A stretch of DNA of 64,000 nt from Breoghania sp037026715 (lineage in GTDB: Bacteria > Pseudomonadota > Alphaproteobacteria > Rhizobiales > Stappiaceae). Below are positions 19,192-29,280 of the stretch, one piece after another. Where the stretch lies: positions 558,001 to 622,000 of the forward strand of contig NZ_JBANCG010000002.1 in NCBI RefSeq assembly GCF_037026715.1. The letters are read 5' to 3'. The position numbers and the translations under genes were made by a program. The notes below the pieces were generated by a model, which had not been told where the DNA came from, did no database searches, and saw only the letters and a list, made by a program, of their open reading frames with translations. Position 1 is the stretch's first letter; every line of letters begins with the position of its first letter.

Positions 19192-21834
19192 CTATTGCAG
19201 ACTGCGCGTGGCGATATCCTGCACATCGCTGGAAAGACCCTCGGCTTCCGCCACCCGGCGCAGCGCCGCTTCCGCAAGGGCACGTCGTCCCGGCTCCAGT
19301 GCGCGCCAGGAGCGGAAGGCGGAGAGCAGGCGCGCTGCGACCTGTGGATTACGCTTGTCGAGCGTCAGCACCGTGTCGGCCATGAAATTGAAGCCGGCGC
19401 CGTCGGCGCGGTTGAACTGGGTCTGGTTGCCGGCCGCAAAGGCGCCGATCAGTGCCCGGATGCGGTTGGGGTTGGTGAACGAGAAGGCCGAGTGCGACGT
19501 CAGCGTGCGGATGCGTGCAAGCGTCTCGGGGAAGGGTGCGGTGGCCTGCACGGTCAGCCACTTGTCCATGACGAGCGCCTCGCCGGCAAAACGCGTCTCG
19601 AAGTCCTCCAGCGCCTCCTGTGTACCGGAATCGGCCCGATGGACGAGCAGACGCAGCGCCGTCAGCCGGTCGGTCATATTGTCGGAAGCCTTGTAGTGGT
19701 CGAGCGTACGTGCGCTCGCCTCGCCGTCGATGCAGGCGAGATATTCCAGCACAGTCAGCCGCAGCGCCCGCCGGCCCGCAGCATCCGCATCGGGCGAATA
19801 GGCGCCTGTGTCGGCCAGCGCTTCGTAGAGGATCGCGAAGCCTTCCGCGCAATGGCCGGCCACCGCCACCTGAACGGCCTTGCGGGCCGATGCGATGGCG
19901 TCAGGGTCGACATCCGTGCCGATTTCGCGGGCGATATCGGATTCGGCGGGAAGCTGCAGAAGCTGCGCGCGCAGGGCTGGTTCAAAGCCGTCATCCGATG
20001 CGGCCTCGCCGAGAAGGGCGGCAAATTCCTGGATTTCGTCGGCCGCGAGGTTTCCGGGGCCCTTGGCGCCGCGCTTGAGGAGCTGCATGGCAAGCGATTG
20101 CACCGCCTGCCAGCGGTTGAAGGGATCGCTGTCGTGGCGCGCCAGGAAGACCAGCGCCTCGCGATCCTTGTCATCGGTGAGCCGCACCGGCGCGGAAAAG
20201 CCGCGCAGCAGCGATGTCACCGGCCGCGAGCTCAGCCCGTCGAAGGTGATGGCGTGGTTCGGCTCGCTCAGCACGATCACGTCGTCGCGCACGTCCGCGC
20301 CGGTGACCGCGCTCCATTCCATGTCGGCGCCGTTGGGGCCGATGAGGCCGAAGCGGACCGGAATGGTGAAAGGCTCCTTGATCGCCTGGCCGGGCGTCGG
20401 CTGGCAGGACTGCTCGATGTCGATGCGAAGGCTCTTTGCCGCCTCGTCCCAGGTCTCCGACACCTTCAGCGACGGCGTTCCCGCCTGCGCATACCAGCGT
20501 GCGAACTGGGTGAGATCGGTCTTGTTGGCGTCCTCGAAGCTCTTGATGAAGTCCTCGATGGTCGCTGCCTCACCGTCATGGCGTTCGAAATAGAGATCCA
20601 TGCCGGCCCGGAAGCCGTCATCGCCGAGCAGCGTCTTGATCATGCGAACGATCTCCGCGCCCTTCTCGTAGACGGTCGCGGTGTAGAAGTTGTTGATCTG
20701 GCGGTAGACGGTGGGCCTGACCGGATGGGCGAGCGGGCCGCCGTCCTCGGAGAACTGGTGCGATTGCAAAAGCCGCACGTCGGCGATGCGCTTGACCGCG
20801 CGCGAGCGCATGTCGGAGGAGAATTCCTGGTCGCGGAAGACGGTAAGGCCTTCCTTCAGGCAAAGCTGGAACCAGTCGCGGCAGGTGATGCGGTCGCCGG
20901 TCCAGTTGTGGAAGTACTCGTGCGCGATCACGCCCTCGATGCCGGCGTAGTCCTGATCGGTCGCGGTCTCGGGATTGGCCAGAACGTACTTGTCGTTGAA
21001 GACGTTCAGGCCCTTGTTCTCCATCGCGCCCATGTTGAAGTCGGAAACCGCGACGATCATGAAGATGTCGAGATCGTATTCGCGGCCGAAGACCTCCTCG
21101 TCCCAGCGCATCGAGCGCTTGAGCGCGTCCATGGCATAGTCGCAGCGCGTTTCGTTGCCGTGTTCCACATAGATGCGAAGCTCGACGTCGCGGCCGCTGA
21201 TTAAGGTGCGGTAGGTGTCGGTGACGCAGGCGAGATCGCCCGCCACCATGGCGAAGAGATAGGACGGCTTGGGAAACGGGTCGTGCCAGATGGCGTAATG
21301 GCGGCCGGTGCCTTCGATGTCGCCGGCCTCCACCGGATTGCCGTTGGCGAGCAGGACAGGTGCCTCCGCCTTTTCCGCCTCGATACGGGTCGTGTAGACG
21401 GCGAGCACGTCCGGCCGGTCGTAGAAATAGGTGATGCGGCGGAAGCCCTCGGCCTCGCACTGGGTGCAATAGGTGCCGGACGAACGGTAGAGCCCCATCA
21501 GCTTGGAATTGGCGTCCGGATCGATCTCGGTGACGATCTCCAGCACGAAGGGCTCTGCTGGCGGCGTCTTGATCGTGAGCGTCTCGGCGTCGGCCTCGTA
21601 GTCGGTCTCGCCAAGCGGTGCGCCGTTCAGCGAAACGCCGACGAGCTTCAGCTCATCGCCCGCAAGTTCCAGCGGGGTGCCGGGCGCCGTTTCCTCGCGC
21701 CGGGAAAACGCGATCCTGGCCGTCACCCGGGTCGCCTTCGGTGCGAGGTGGATGTCGAGATCGACCGTGCCGATGGCATAGGCCGTGGGGCGGTAGTCCT
21801 CGAGGCGGACGGGTTGAGCCACATCGGTGCGCAT
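19192..21834 (-). CDS. pepN: aminopeptidase N
   Basis: M1-family zinc metallo-aminopeptidase that trims N-terminal residues from peptides in the cytoplasm. The 880-residue protein has the exopeptidase motif GAMENKGLN (about 269-277), the zinc site HEYFHNW (His305, Glu306, His309) and a downstream zinc-ligand Glu in LKEGLTVFRDQEFSSD. The substrate-side QCEAEGFRRITYF is typical of the E. coli PepN branch. An Ig-like domain and a large C-terminal helical domain complete the usual length. The ATG at 21834 follows GGAGAG. It is a single gene. Confidence 0.96.
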   Translation of the reverse strand: MRTDVAQPVRLEDYRPTAYAIGTVDLDIHLAPKATRVTARIAFSRREETAPGTPLELAGDELKLVGVSLNGAPLGETDYEADAETLTIKTPPAEPFVLEIVTEIDPDANSKLMGLYRSSGTYCTQCEAEGFRRITYFYDRPDVLAVYTTRIEAEKAEAPVLLANGNPVEAGDIEGTGRHYAIWHDPFPKPSYLFAMVAGDLACVTDTYRTLISGRDVELRIYVEHGNETRCDYAMDALKRSMRWDEEVFGREYDLDIFMIVAVSDFNMGAMENKGLNVFNDKYVLANPETATDQDYAGIEGVIAHEYFHNWTGDRITCRDWFQLCLKEGLTVFRDQEFSSDMRSRAVKRIADVRLLQSHQFSEDGGPLAHPVRPTVYRQINNFYTATVYEKGAEIVRMIKTLLGDDGFRAGMDLYFERHDGEAATIEDFIKSFEDANKTDLTQFARWYAQAGTPSLKVSETWDEAAKSLRIDIEQSCQPTPGQAIKEPFTIPVRFGLIGPNGADMEWSAVTGADVRDDVIVLSEPNHAITFDGLSSRPVTSLLRGFSAPVRLTDDKDREALVFLARHDSDPFNRWQAVQSLAMQLLKRGAKGPGNLAADEIQEFAALLGEAASDDGFEPALRAQLLQLPAESDIAREIGTDVDPDAIASARKAVQVAVAGHCAEGFAILYEALADTGAYSPDADAAGRRALRLTVLEYLACIDGEASARTLDHYKASDNMTDRLTALRLLVHRADSGTQEALEDFETRFAGEALVMDKWLTVQATAPFPETLARIRTLTSHSAFSFTNPNRIRALIGAFAAGNQTQFNRADGAGFNFMADTVLTLDKRNPQVAARLLSAFRSWRALEPGRRALAEAALRRVAEAEGLSSDVQDIATRSLQ

Positions 21835-22051
21835 CGACAATTCTCTCCAGGCTTGTTTCAGGCGCCTTCGGGCGCTTCTGATCTAGATGGGACGCTCTTG
21901 TATCGGGGCCAGTGTTGCCCTTGGCACGACCGTGGAAGCCATGGCCGAGTTCTTCCATAGCGAACGCAGGCGGAGGCGGGAAGGGGGGTGAAGCCTTCGC
22001 AGGCGGCACGTCCCGTCACAAGCGCGGCAGACGAAGTCTCGAGCCAGACGC

Positions 22052-22864
22052 CTACTTGCCGAGTTGGGCGAGATCGTGAACGAGCGCGCTTTCCGGGTTG
22101 GCCAGCGGCGCGATGACGGTGAAATGGTTGGCGCCCGCCTCCTCGCGCAAGGTCGATTCGATGCCGCCGCGGCTCCAGAAATCGACAATGACACGGCTCT
22201 GGCGCTTGTATTCGGCCGATTCCTCGCCCCCAACCGCAGCGATGAGCCTGGTGCCATAGGGAATGCCCATGGCGATCGGCGAATTGGCGATGGCCTCGCG
22301 CTGGTCCATCTTAAGCGCCGTGTTCACGCTCGTGCCGATCAGCGGCAGCAGGTCGAACAGACCGGAAATCGCCATGCCGGCTGCGGCGAGTGCGGGCGGC
22401 AGGCTGCGGGCGCGCCAGTCGGTGGCGAGCAGCGAGGCGGTCAGGTGGCCGCCGGCGGAATGGCCATAGGCGACGATGGGCTTGCGGTAGGTCTCCCACA
22501 GATATTCGGCAAGATCGCGGATCTCGCTGACGATGGTGCCGATGCGTACATCCGGGCAGAGATCATAGCTTGCCACGCAGACCGTATAGCCGTGCGCGTT
22601 CAGTCCGCGCGCCATATGGGAGAAATGCTTGCGATCCAGCGCCTGCCAGTAGCCGCCATGCAGAAACAGCGCGATGGTGCGCGCCTCGGTGCCGCCGGTG
22701 GGGTGGAACAGGTCGTAGAACAGGCGCGGACCGAGCCCGTAGGCGCGGTCGAGCTCGCAAGGGGAACTTTCCCGGTAGGCGGCTGCGTCTCGTTCCCAGC
22801 CGGCGATGATCTCGGGATGCTCGGGCACCATGGCGCGGTTGTTGTATTCGGCTTCGTAATCGAT
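22052..22864 (-). CDS. alpha/beta hydrolase, kynurenine-formamidase/esterase-like
   Basis: Cytoplasmic serine hydrolase of 270 residues. It has the oxyanion motif HGGYW, the nucleophile elbow GHSAGGH (GxSxG), and a C-terminal His in the segment GANHFTVIAPL that would complete the triad. The HGGYWQ...LDRK and GHSAGGHLTA arrangement is that of arylformamidase / BD-FAE-type esterases, which hydrolyse N-formylkynurenine or small esters. No kynurenine-pathway gene is adjacent, so the substrate is open. The ATG at 22864 follows GGGGAAAG; an ATG at 22897 would add 11 residues. Confidence 0.8.
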   Translation of the reverse strand: MDYEAEYNNRAMVPEHPEIIAGWERDAAAYRESSPCELDRAYGLGPRLFYDLFHPTGGTEARTIALFLHGGYWQALDRKHFSHMARGLNAHGYTVCVASYDLCPDVRIGTIVSEIRDLAEYLWETYRKPIVAYGHSAGGHLTASLLATDWRARSLPPALAAAGMAISGLFDLLPLIGTSVNTALKMDQREAIANSPIAMGIPYGTRLIAAVGGEESAEYKRQSRVIVDFWSRGGIESTLREEAGANHFTVIAPLANPESALVHDLAQLGK

Positions 22865-22965
22865 CATCGCTTTCCCCGGCGCGGCAACGGCCGTCATGCG
22901 CGCGTTGCGAATTGTGAGAGTACGCGATCATTTCAGATTCTGGGGCCGAGGGTCACGAGAATACC

Positions 22966-23136
22966 TCACTTTTTATCAGAGGGTGGGGCATTGAAAGGCA
23001 TTTCCAATATTATTTTTATAATAACGAACTCTTCGATCGTTATTTCAGGATATAATACTTGTTTCGCTATAAAATAAACAAGTAAAAATAATGCCAGTGC
23101 GTTCCTGAGGCGAGCAAGGAGGCGATCGACGTCCAT
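22966..23136 (-). CDS. small single-helix membrane protein, AT-rich
   Basis: A 56-residue reading frame found by translating the gap between the hydrolase and the TetR gene. ATG at 23136 follows CCGGAGACTAAA, a good GGAG Shine-Dalgarno seven bases away. The product starts MDVDRLLARLRNALALFLLV and has one hydrophobic helix (about residues 13-30) with basic residues before it, then ILEMPFNAPPSDKK at the end. About 63% of its bases are A or T by direct count, in a strongly GC-rich window. No homologue is recognised. A perfect inverted repeat (23056-23084) lies inside it. Frame, ribosome-binding site and membrane-protein composition support a gene; expression is unproven. Confidence 0.5.
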   Translation of the reverse strand: MDVDRLLARLRNALALFLLVYFIAKQVLYPEITIEEFVIIKIILEMPFNAPPSDKK

Positions 23137-23347
23137 TTTAGTCTCCGGTTGAGATTTGTACCGGAACTGAATCTGAACTCGATAAATCCGTGGCGCACAG
23201 CACAGGTTTAGCGGCTGAAAACAGCCAGAGTCGTAGTCTCTCGACGCGTCAGTCTTGCCGAAACTGTATCATGCATAAAAGCGCCAAATAGGTTCGTAGG
23301 GCACAATCGGTTTGCTCCGTCACCGCCCATGGGCTAGCCAAGAACCC
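23137..23347. promoter_or_regulatory. divergent intergenic region before the TetR regulator
   Basis: A 211-bp region between the small minus-strand gene and the TetR gene. It must hold both promoters. No perfect operator palindrome was found by eye, and no -35/-10 pair can be named with confidence. Confidence 0.35.
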
Positions 23348-23965
23348 ATGAGCACCCAGGACACCTCGCCGTCGCGCCCCGGCCGACCCTCGACGATGCG
23401 CGATCCGCGCCGCACCATCTGCGATGCAGCGGCCGCACTCTTCGCCGCCAAGGGCTATGACGCCACCTCGCTTCAGGACGTCGCCTCCGCCGTGGGGGTG
23501 ACCAAGGCCGGCCTCTATCACTATTTCGCCACCAAGCAGGACCTCTTCGACACCATCGTCCTCGCCGTCCTGTCCGACATGCTGGACGGCGCGCGGGCGC
23601 GGGTGGAGGGCGTGGAGGCTCCGGCCGAACGCATTGGCGCTTTCATGGCGGCCCATGCCGCCTATTTCGAGAAAAACCGCGATCACTACCGCGCCGCCTT
23701 CATCGGCCGCGGCGGCGATCTTTATGTGTTTACCCCCGAACAGATGGCGGCACGGCGGGCCTATACCGATTTTCTGACGCGCATTCTGGAAGAGGGGCGG
23801 GCGGCAGGCGCCTTCGCATTCGACGATGCGCCGCTTGTCGCGCGCGGCATCCTCGGCATGTTGAACTGGATGACGCGCTGGTACAATCCGGGCGGGCGCA
23901 AGGCGGCGGAGGAGATCGCCGCCGATTATGCTCGTATCGTTCTCAAGGGCATTGGTACCGATTGA
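23348..23965 (+). CDS. TetR/AcrR-family transcriptional regulator
   Basis: A 205-residue repressor-type protein. An N-terminal helix-turn-helix (ICDAAAALFAAKGYDATSLQDVASAVGVTKAGLYHYFATKQDLF) is followed by a helical ligand-binding domain ending in a typical TetR C-terminal helix (GILGMLNWMTRWYNPGG). That last segment is common in regulators of acyl-CoA metabolism, and the gene lies 116 bp upstream of glutaryl-CoA dehydrogenase on the same strand. Control of the glutarate genes by an acyl-CoA ligand is therefore likely, but inferred. Confidence 0.85.
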   Translation: MSTQDTSPSRPGRPSTMRDPRRTICDAAAALFAAKGYDATSLQDVASAVGVTKAGLYHYFATKQDLFDTIVLAVLSDMLDGARARVEGVEAPAERIGAFMAAHAAYFEKNRDHYRAAFIGRGGDLYVFTPEQMAARRAYTDFLTRILEEGRAAGAFAFDDAPLVARGILGMLNWMTRWYNPGGRKAAEEIAADYARIVLKGIGTD

Positions 23966-24081
23966 CTTTTTTCGAATTCGATTTATTACCGGCCAGACGG
24001 TAGGAAAATACGGAAGCGGGCGCGAAACGGGCCGGGTCGGCCCCCGGGCGCCATTCCGCAACGCCATGGGAGACCTCGCAC

Positions 24082-25317
<1,236 letters not shown>

Positions 25318-25385
25318 TAGACCTGAGACAGGCATTGCGGAGCGCCCGGCGCTCCGCAATCATCCGGTGATCTCTGGAGGCGGGT

Positions 25386-25523
25386 GTGTGGCCCATCCTT
25401 CGAGACGGCGCTTCGCGCCTCCTCAGGATGACGTTATCGTGTTGTTGGTCCATCGAAACTATCAACATACACAACGTCATCCTGAGGAGGCCTGATAAGG
25501 CCGTCTCGAAGGATCGGCCACAC
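25386..25523. repeat. 138-bp MITE-like palindrome between gcdH and the CoA-transferase
   Basis: The outer arms at 25386-25408 and 25501-25523 (GTGTGGCCCATCCTTCGAG and onward) match as inverted copies at 22 of 23 positions. Inner arms GCCTCCTCAGGATGACGTT (25417-25435) and AACGTCATCCTGAGGAGGC (25473-25491) are perfect inverted copies of 19 bp. About 37 bp form the tip. This is the well-known Rhizobiales palindrome built on CATCCTTCGAGACG / CCTCAGGATGACG. It carries no gene and may fold in RNA, separating expression of the flanking genes. Confidence 0.8.
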
Positions 25524-25579
25524 GCTCCCGTCTCCCGCACCGTATTTCGTGCCCCGTACAGAACCCGGGATTGCTTGCC

Positions 25580-26773
25580 GTGACCCAGTCTCCCTCCTCG
25601 GATGCACCGCTCAAGGGCGTCCGCGTGCTCGAACTCGCCCGCATCCTTGCCGGTCCGTGGATCGGTCAGACGCTCGCAGATCTCGGCGCCGACGTGATCA
25701 AGGTGGAATCGCCGGACGGAGATGACACCCGCGGCTGGGGGCCGCCGTTTGTGTCGGGTGCCAACGGCGAGGATCTGGGCGCCGCCTATTTCCATGCCTG
25801 CAATCGCGGCAAGCGGTCGATCACGGCCGATTTCCGCACCGACGAGGGGCGTGCGATCGTGCGCGATCTCGTGCGTCAGGCCGATGTGCTGGTGGAGAAC
25901 TTCAAGGTTGGCGGGCTCAAGAAATACGGGCTCGACTATGGGGTCCTGAAGGAGGTGAACCCGCGCCTGGTCTATTGCTCGATCACCGGTTTCGGCCAGG
26001 ACGGGCCCTATGCCCACCGCGCCGGCTACGACTTCATGATCCAGGGCATGAGCTCGATCATGGATCTGACCGGCGATCCGGAGGGCGAGCCGCAGAAGGT
26101 GGGGCTCGCGGTCTGCGATATCTTCACCGGGCTCTACGGCACGATCGCCATCCTGGCCGCGCTGCGCGAGCGCGAGATCTCCGGGCTCGGCCAGCACATC
26201 GACATGGCGCTGATGGATGCCTCCACCGCCATTCTCGCCAATCAGGCGATGAACTATCTCGTCTCCGGCAACGCTCCGCGCCGGCTCGGCAACGCACACC
26301 CCAACATCGTGCCCTACCAGGTCTTCCCGGCAAGCGACGGGCATCTGATCGTGGCGGTGGGCAATGACGGCCAGTATGCCCGCTTCTGCGAGGTGATCGG
26401 CCGTCCGGATCTGGCCGCGATCGCTGCCTACAAAACCAATGCAGGCCGGGTGAAGAACCGCGAAGAGCTTGTCAGCGAACTCGCCCCCGTCACCCGCACC
26501 TTCGCCCGCGACGCGCTTCTCGCGAAGCTGGAGGCGGTCGGCGTTCCGGCCGGACCGATCAACACGGTCGCCGACGTCTTTTCCGACCGTCAGGTGATCC
26601 ATCGCGGCCTGAAACTGGAACTGGTTTCGCCACAGGGCGACACGATCCCCTCGGTGCGCAGTCCCATCCGCTTTTCGCGCTCCGACATGTCCATGGATCG
26701 GCCCTCGCCGAGGCTCGGCGAACACACGGCGGAAATCCTCGCCGAGCTTGGTCGCAAAGGCGAAGAAGGGTAG
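25580..26773 (+). CDS. class III CoA-transferase, probable succinyl-CoA:glutarate CoA-transferase
   Basis: Family III (CaiB/BaiF) CoA-transferase of about 397 residues. It shows the family signatures GVRVLELARILAGPWIGQTLADLGADVIKVE near the N-terminus, the catalytic Asp in HIDMALMDASTAILANQ, and the C-terminal SPIRFS...PRLGEHTAEIL. Placed directly after gcdH, the best guess is transfer of CoA to glutarate (as in SUGCT), which would feed glutaryl-CoA to the dehydrogenase. The start is uncertain: GTG at 25580 (MTQSPSSDAP) or TTG at 25571. The palindrome upstream means it may have its own promoter. Confidence 0.8.
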   Translation: MTQSPSSDAPLKGVRVLELARILAGPWIGQTLADLGADVIKVESPDGDDTRGWGPPFVSGANGEDLGAAYFHACNRGKRSITADFRTDEGRAIVRDLVRQADVLVENFKVGGLKKYGLDYGVLKEVNPRLVYCSITGFGQDGPYAHRAGYDFMIQGMSSIMDLTGDPEGEPQKVGLAVCDIFTGLYGTIAILAALREREISGLGQHIDMALMDASTAILANQAMNYLVSGNAPRRLGNAHPNIVPYQVFPASDGHLIVAVGNDGQYARFCEVIGRPDLAAIAAYKTNAGRVKNREELVSELAPVTRTFARDALLAKLEAVGVPAGPINTVADVFSDRQVIHRGLKLELVSPQGDTIPSVRSPIRFSRSDMSMDRPSPRLGEHTAEILAELGRKGEEG

Positions 26774-26877
26774 AAACGCGCGGGCATCGGCAGTGGTTTT
26801 GCCGAATGCTGCGCAGATCCGCCGCAAAGGCTCTGCTAGACTGCTGATCCATTGATCCCGGCACGAAGGTTCTCGCC

Positions 26878-27183
26878 ATGTTCAGGCCATTTGCGCTGTT
26901 TCTCGTTCTTGCCCAGCTTGCCGTCTTTCTCGTTCCCGCCCAGGCCGCAGCTCGGCCCGATACCCGATCGATGACCTGCGCGCAGGCGCAGGACTTCGTG
27001 CGCAGGCACGGGGCCGTGGTGATGACCACCGGCCCGCACACTTTCCAGCGGCTCGTTACCCACCAGCGCTACTGCGACCGCTGGCAGCGGCTCTTTACCG
27101 AGCGCGCGCCCACCCGCGACAACCCGCAATGCCTCGTTGGCTACCGTTGCGACGAGCCTCTGTTCCGACCGTTCTTCGATTGA
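26878..27183 (+). CDS. small exported cysteine-containing protein, function unknown
   Basis: A 101-residue protein with a signal peptide (FALFLVLAQLAVFLVPAQAAA). The mature part of about 75 residues holds four Cys (MTCAQA, RYCDRW, PQCLVG, YRCDEP), enough for two disulfides in the periplasm. The pattern TCAQAQDFVRRHGAVVMTTGPHTFQRLV looks like a small family of exported Rhizobiales proteins, but I assign no function. It stands alone between the CoA-transferase and the cyclase. Confidence 0.7.
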   Translation: MFRPFALFLVLAQLAVFLVPAQAAARPDTRSMTCAQAQDFVRRHGAVVMTTGPHTFQRLVTHQRYCDRWQRLFTERAPTRDNPQCLVGYRCDEPLFRPFFD

Positions 27184-27301
27184 CGTCATTCCCGCAAACC
27201 CCGATCCTGCGCGTTGCCAGGACGGGCATTTGGAGCGAAAGACCAGCGGACGTCCCGGGGGCGGCGGCGGAACGGTTGACGGGCGGGAGGGCTGGCAGGT
27301 C

Positions 27302-29155
27302 ATGAGCGGTTGGCGCCCGTGGCGCAGAAGGAAGAAGCCGTCCATCGTCTTGATCGCAGGCGGGTCCTACGCGCTGCTCGTCGGCATATCCATGGCGATC
27401 GTGCTCGCCCTGTCCGGCCGCGCGAATTTCGAGAACACCTTCGCGCTTCTCAACGACAAGGTGGTGCTCACCACCAATTCGCTGGAAACGGGGTTGCGGG
27501 GGCGTCTCGATCCGGTCGCAGCCGCCGTCGGCGCGCTCCAGAAGCTCTATGGCGAGACGGACGTGCAGCTCGACGATCAGGGCACCCTGCGTACAGCGCT
27601 GGCGGCTTCCCTTTCCTCGGTTCCTGCCGCCGGCGGCCTGATGGTCGTGGTGCCCGGCCGCGGTGCGTTCGGCGTGGTGAAGGCGAGCGGGGGAGAATTG
27701 CAACCCGTTCCCTGGCACAATCCGCGCGACCGTATCGGCGGCCCGTTCCGGCCGCCGGTTTTCGATGTCGCCTCCGGTCCCGCCTGGGGGCCGATGGTCG
27801 TGAACGACTACGGCGTGTTCGCCAATGTCAGTGCGCCGCTTGTGCGCGACGGCAAGATCGATGCGACGCTCATTGCGACCGTGTCCACCGATGCGCTGAG
27901 CGAAATGGTGGAGGCGCTCGACATCGGTTCGGGAACTGCATTCATCCTGAGCGACAACGGACGGGTGATCGCCTATTCCGATCTTGAACGCGTCCAGGGA
28001 GCGCGACCCGACGGATGGCGGCTGCCGCGTCCCGTCTCCACTTTCGGCGACCCGGTGCTGAGCGCGCTCTTTCAGACCCCGACGATGGCGCCCTTCGATG
28101 CCGCACGACAGGCTGGCGTCGACGTGCGCGAGATCGATACCGCCGATGCCGAATACATCACCATGTCGCGCCGCATCAGCGGTTACGGGCCGGTGGGCTG
28201 GGTGGTCGGCGTCTACTTCCTCGACAGCACCGTCTCCGGCGAGGTCCGGCGGCTGGTCGGCTCCAGCCTCGTCGGCCTGGCGGCGATGCTCGTAGCGATC
28301 TATCTGTCGTTCCGCATCGCGCGCCGGTTGACCCGACCGCTCGCAAACGTGGTGCAACAGTCGCGCAAGGTCGCCGCGCTGGAATTCGACAAGGTGGAAC
28401 TCCTGCCCGAAAGCCCGGTGCAGGAGATCGATCAGGTGATGCAGGCCTTCAATTCCATGGCCGTGGGCTTACGTTCGCTCAACACCTACGTCCCCAAGAC
28501 TCTGTTTCGAAAGCTCATGCGGCTGGGCATGGCCGAAGTCACCCGTTCGCGCGAGGTGGAACTGACCATCGTCTTCACCGATATCGTCGGCTTCACGCGC
28601 CAGTCCGAAGGCCTGAGCGCGGGCGAGGCGGCGGATTTCCTGAACCGCCATTTCGCCATGCTGGTCGCCGCCGTGGAGGCGGAAAACGGCACCGTCGACA
28701 AGTTCATGGGCGACGGCATGCTGGCCTTCTGGGGGGCGCCCGATGCGCGTGAGGATCATGCCGAGGCTGCGGTTCGCGCGGTTGCCGTCATCAAGGCGGC
28801 GCTTCAGGAGAGCAACCGCGCGGTTGCCGAGCCTGCCCAGCGCACCCGGATCAGGATCGGCATCCATACCGGCCCCGTCATCGTCGGCAATATCGGCGCC
28901 TTCGACCGCGTCGACTACACGATCGTCGGCGATGCGGTGAATGTCTCCCAGCGTTTGCAGGATCTGGGCCGCCATGTTGCCGGGGCCGACGACGTGGTCA
29001 TCCTGACCAGCGCGAGCACGCTGGCAAGGCTTGACGACGGCATTCCCCGCCAGCACGTCGGATGTCATCAGCTGCGCGGGCGAGAGGCGGAGGTCGATGT
29101 CTGGCGGCTCTATCCCGAAAATGACGTAACGGAATTAAATGCCGCGAATACGTGA
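27302..29155 (+). CDS. membrane class III adenylate/guanylate cyclase with extracytoplasmic sensor
   Basis: Cyclase of 617 residues. Layout: basic N-terminus, membrane helix (about 15-37), extracytoplasmic Cache-like sensor (about 40-325), second helix, HAMP region (RRLTRPLANVVQQSRKVAALEFDKVE) and a class III catalytic domain. Metal-binding Asp427 (FTDIVGFT) and Asp471 (DKFMGDG) are present; Lys467 in that motif is the residue that usually selects ATP. The transition-state residues NVSQR (Asn and Arg) are intact. It should make cAMP in response to an external ligand. ATG 27302 was chosen because upstream codons are Gly/Arg-rich and without a ribosome-binding site. The gene precedes the peptide-type importer by 125 bp. 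Confidence 0.88.
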   Translation: MSGWRPWRRRKKPSIVLIAGGSYALLVGISMAIVLALSGRANFENTFALLNDKVVLTTNSLETGLRGRLDPVAAAVGALQKLYGETDVQLDDQGTLRTALAASLSSVPAAGGLMVVVPGRGAFGVVKASGGELQPVPWHNPRDRIGGPFRPPVFDVASGPAWGPMVVNDYGVFANVSAPLVRDGKIDATLIATVSTDALSEMVEALDIGSGTAFILSDNGRVIAYSDLERVQGARPDGWRLPRPVSTFGDPVLSALFQTPTMAPFDAARQAGVDVREIDTADAEYITMSRRISGYGPVGWVVGVYFLDSTVSGEVRRLVGSSLVGLAAMLVAIYLSFRIARRLTRPLANVVQQSRKVAALEFDKVELLPESPVQEIDQVMQAFNSMAVGLRSLNTYVPKTLFRKLMRLGMAEVTRSREVELTIVFTDIVGFTRQSEGLSAGEAADFLNRHFAMLVAAVEAENGTVDKFMGDGMLAFWGAPDAREDHAEAAVRAVAVIKAALQESNRAVAEPAQRTRIRIGIHTGPVIVGNIGAFDRVDYTIVGDAVNVSQRLQDLGRHVAGADDVVILTSASTLARLDDGIPRQHVGCHQLRGREAEVDVWRLYPENDVTELNAANT

Positions 29156-29244
29156 TTTTCGTCACGCGCGATGTGTCGGGGATGCGTGAATGTGGCGGCC
29201 GGGTTGTGCGTGCGATTTCAGCTTTTTCCTCCTGAAAGCCACCA

Positions 29245-29250
29245 TATAAT
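29245..29250 (+). promoter_or_regulatory. consensus -10 hexamer before the ABC importer operon
   Basis: A perfect TATAAT lies 31 bp before the GTG start, in ACCATATAATGG. No good -35 is found at the usual distance; CTTTTT is the nearest. A small TTTCAG/CTGAAA inverted pair overlaps the -35 position and could be an operator. Promoter activity is inferred. Confidence 0.4.
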
Positions 29251-29280
29251 GGCGGCCGGGAACGGGGTGAGGAGAGGCGT

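Noticed and set aside
19186..21204. A 672-codon open frame antisense to pepN
   Set aside because: It is a consequence of strong third-position GC in pepN; the translation is Arg/Gly/Val-rich, with no domain motif and no ribosome-binding site.
27137..27301. N-terminal extension of the membrane cyclase
   Set aside because: The upstream codons encode a Gly/Arg-rich stretch without family similarity, and ATG 27302 is followed at once by the basic and hydrophobic anchor.
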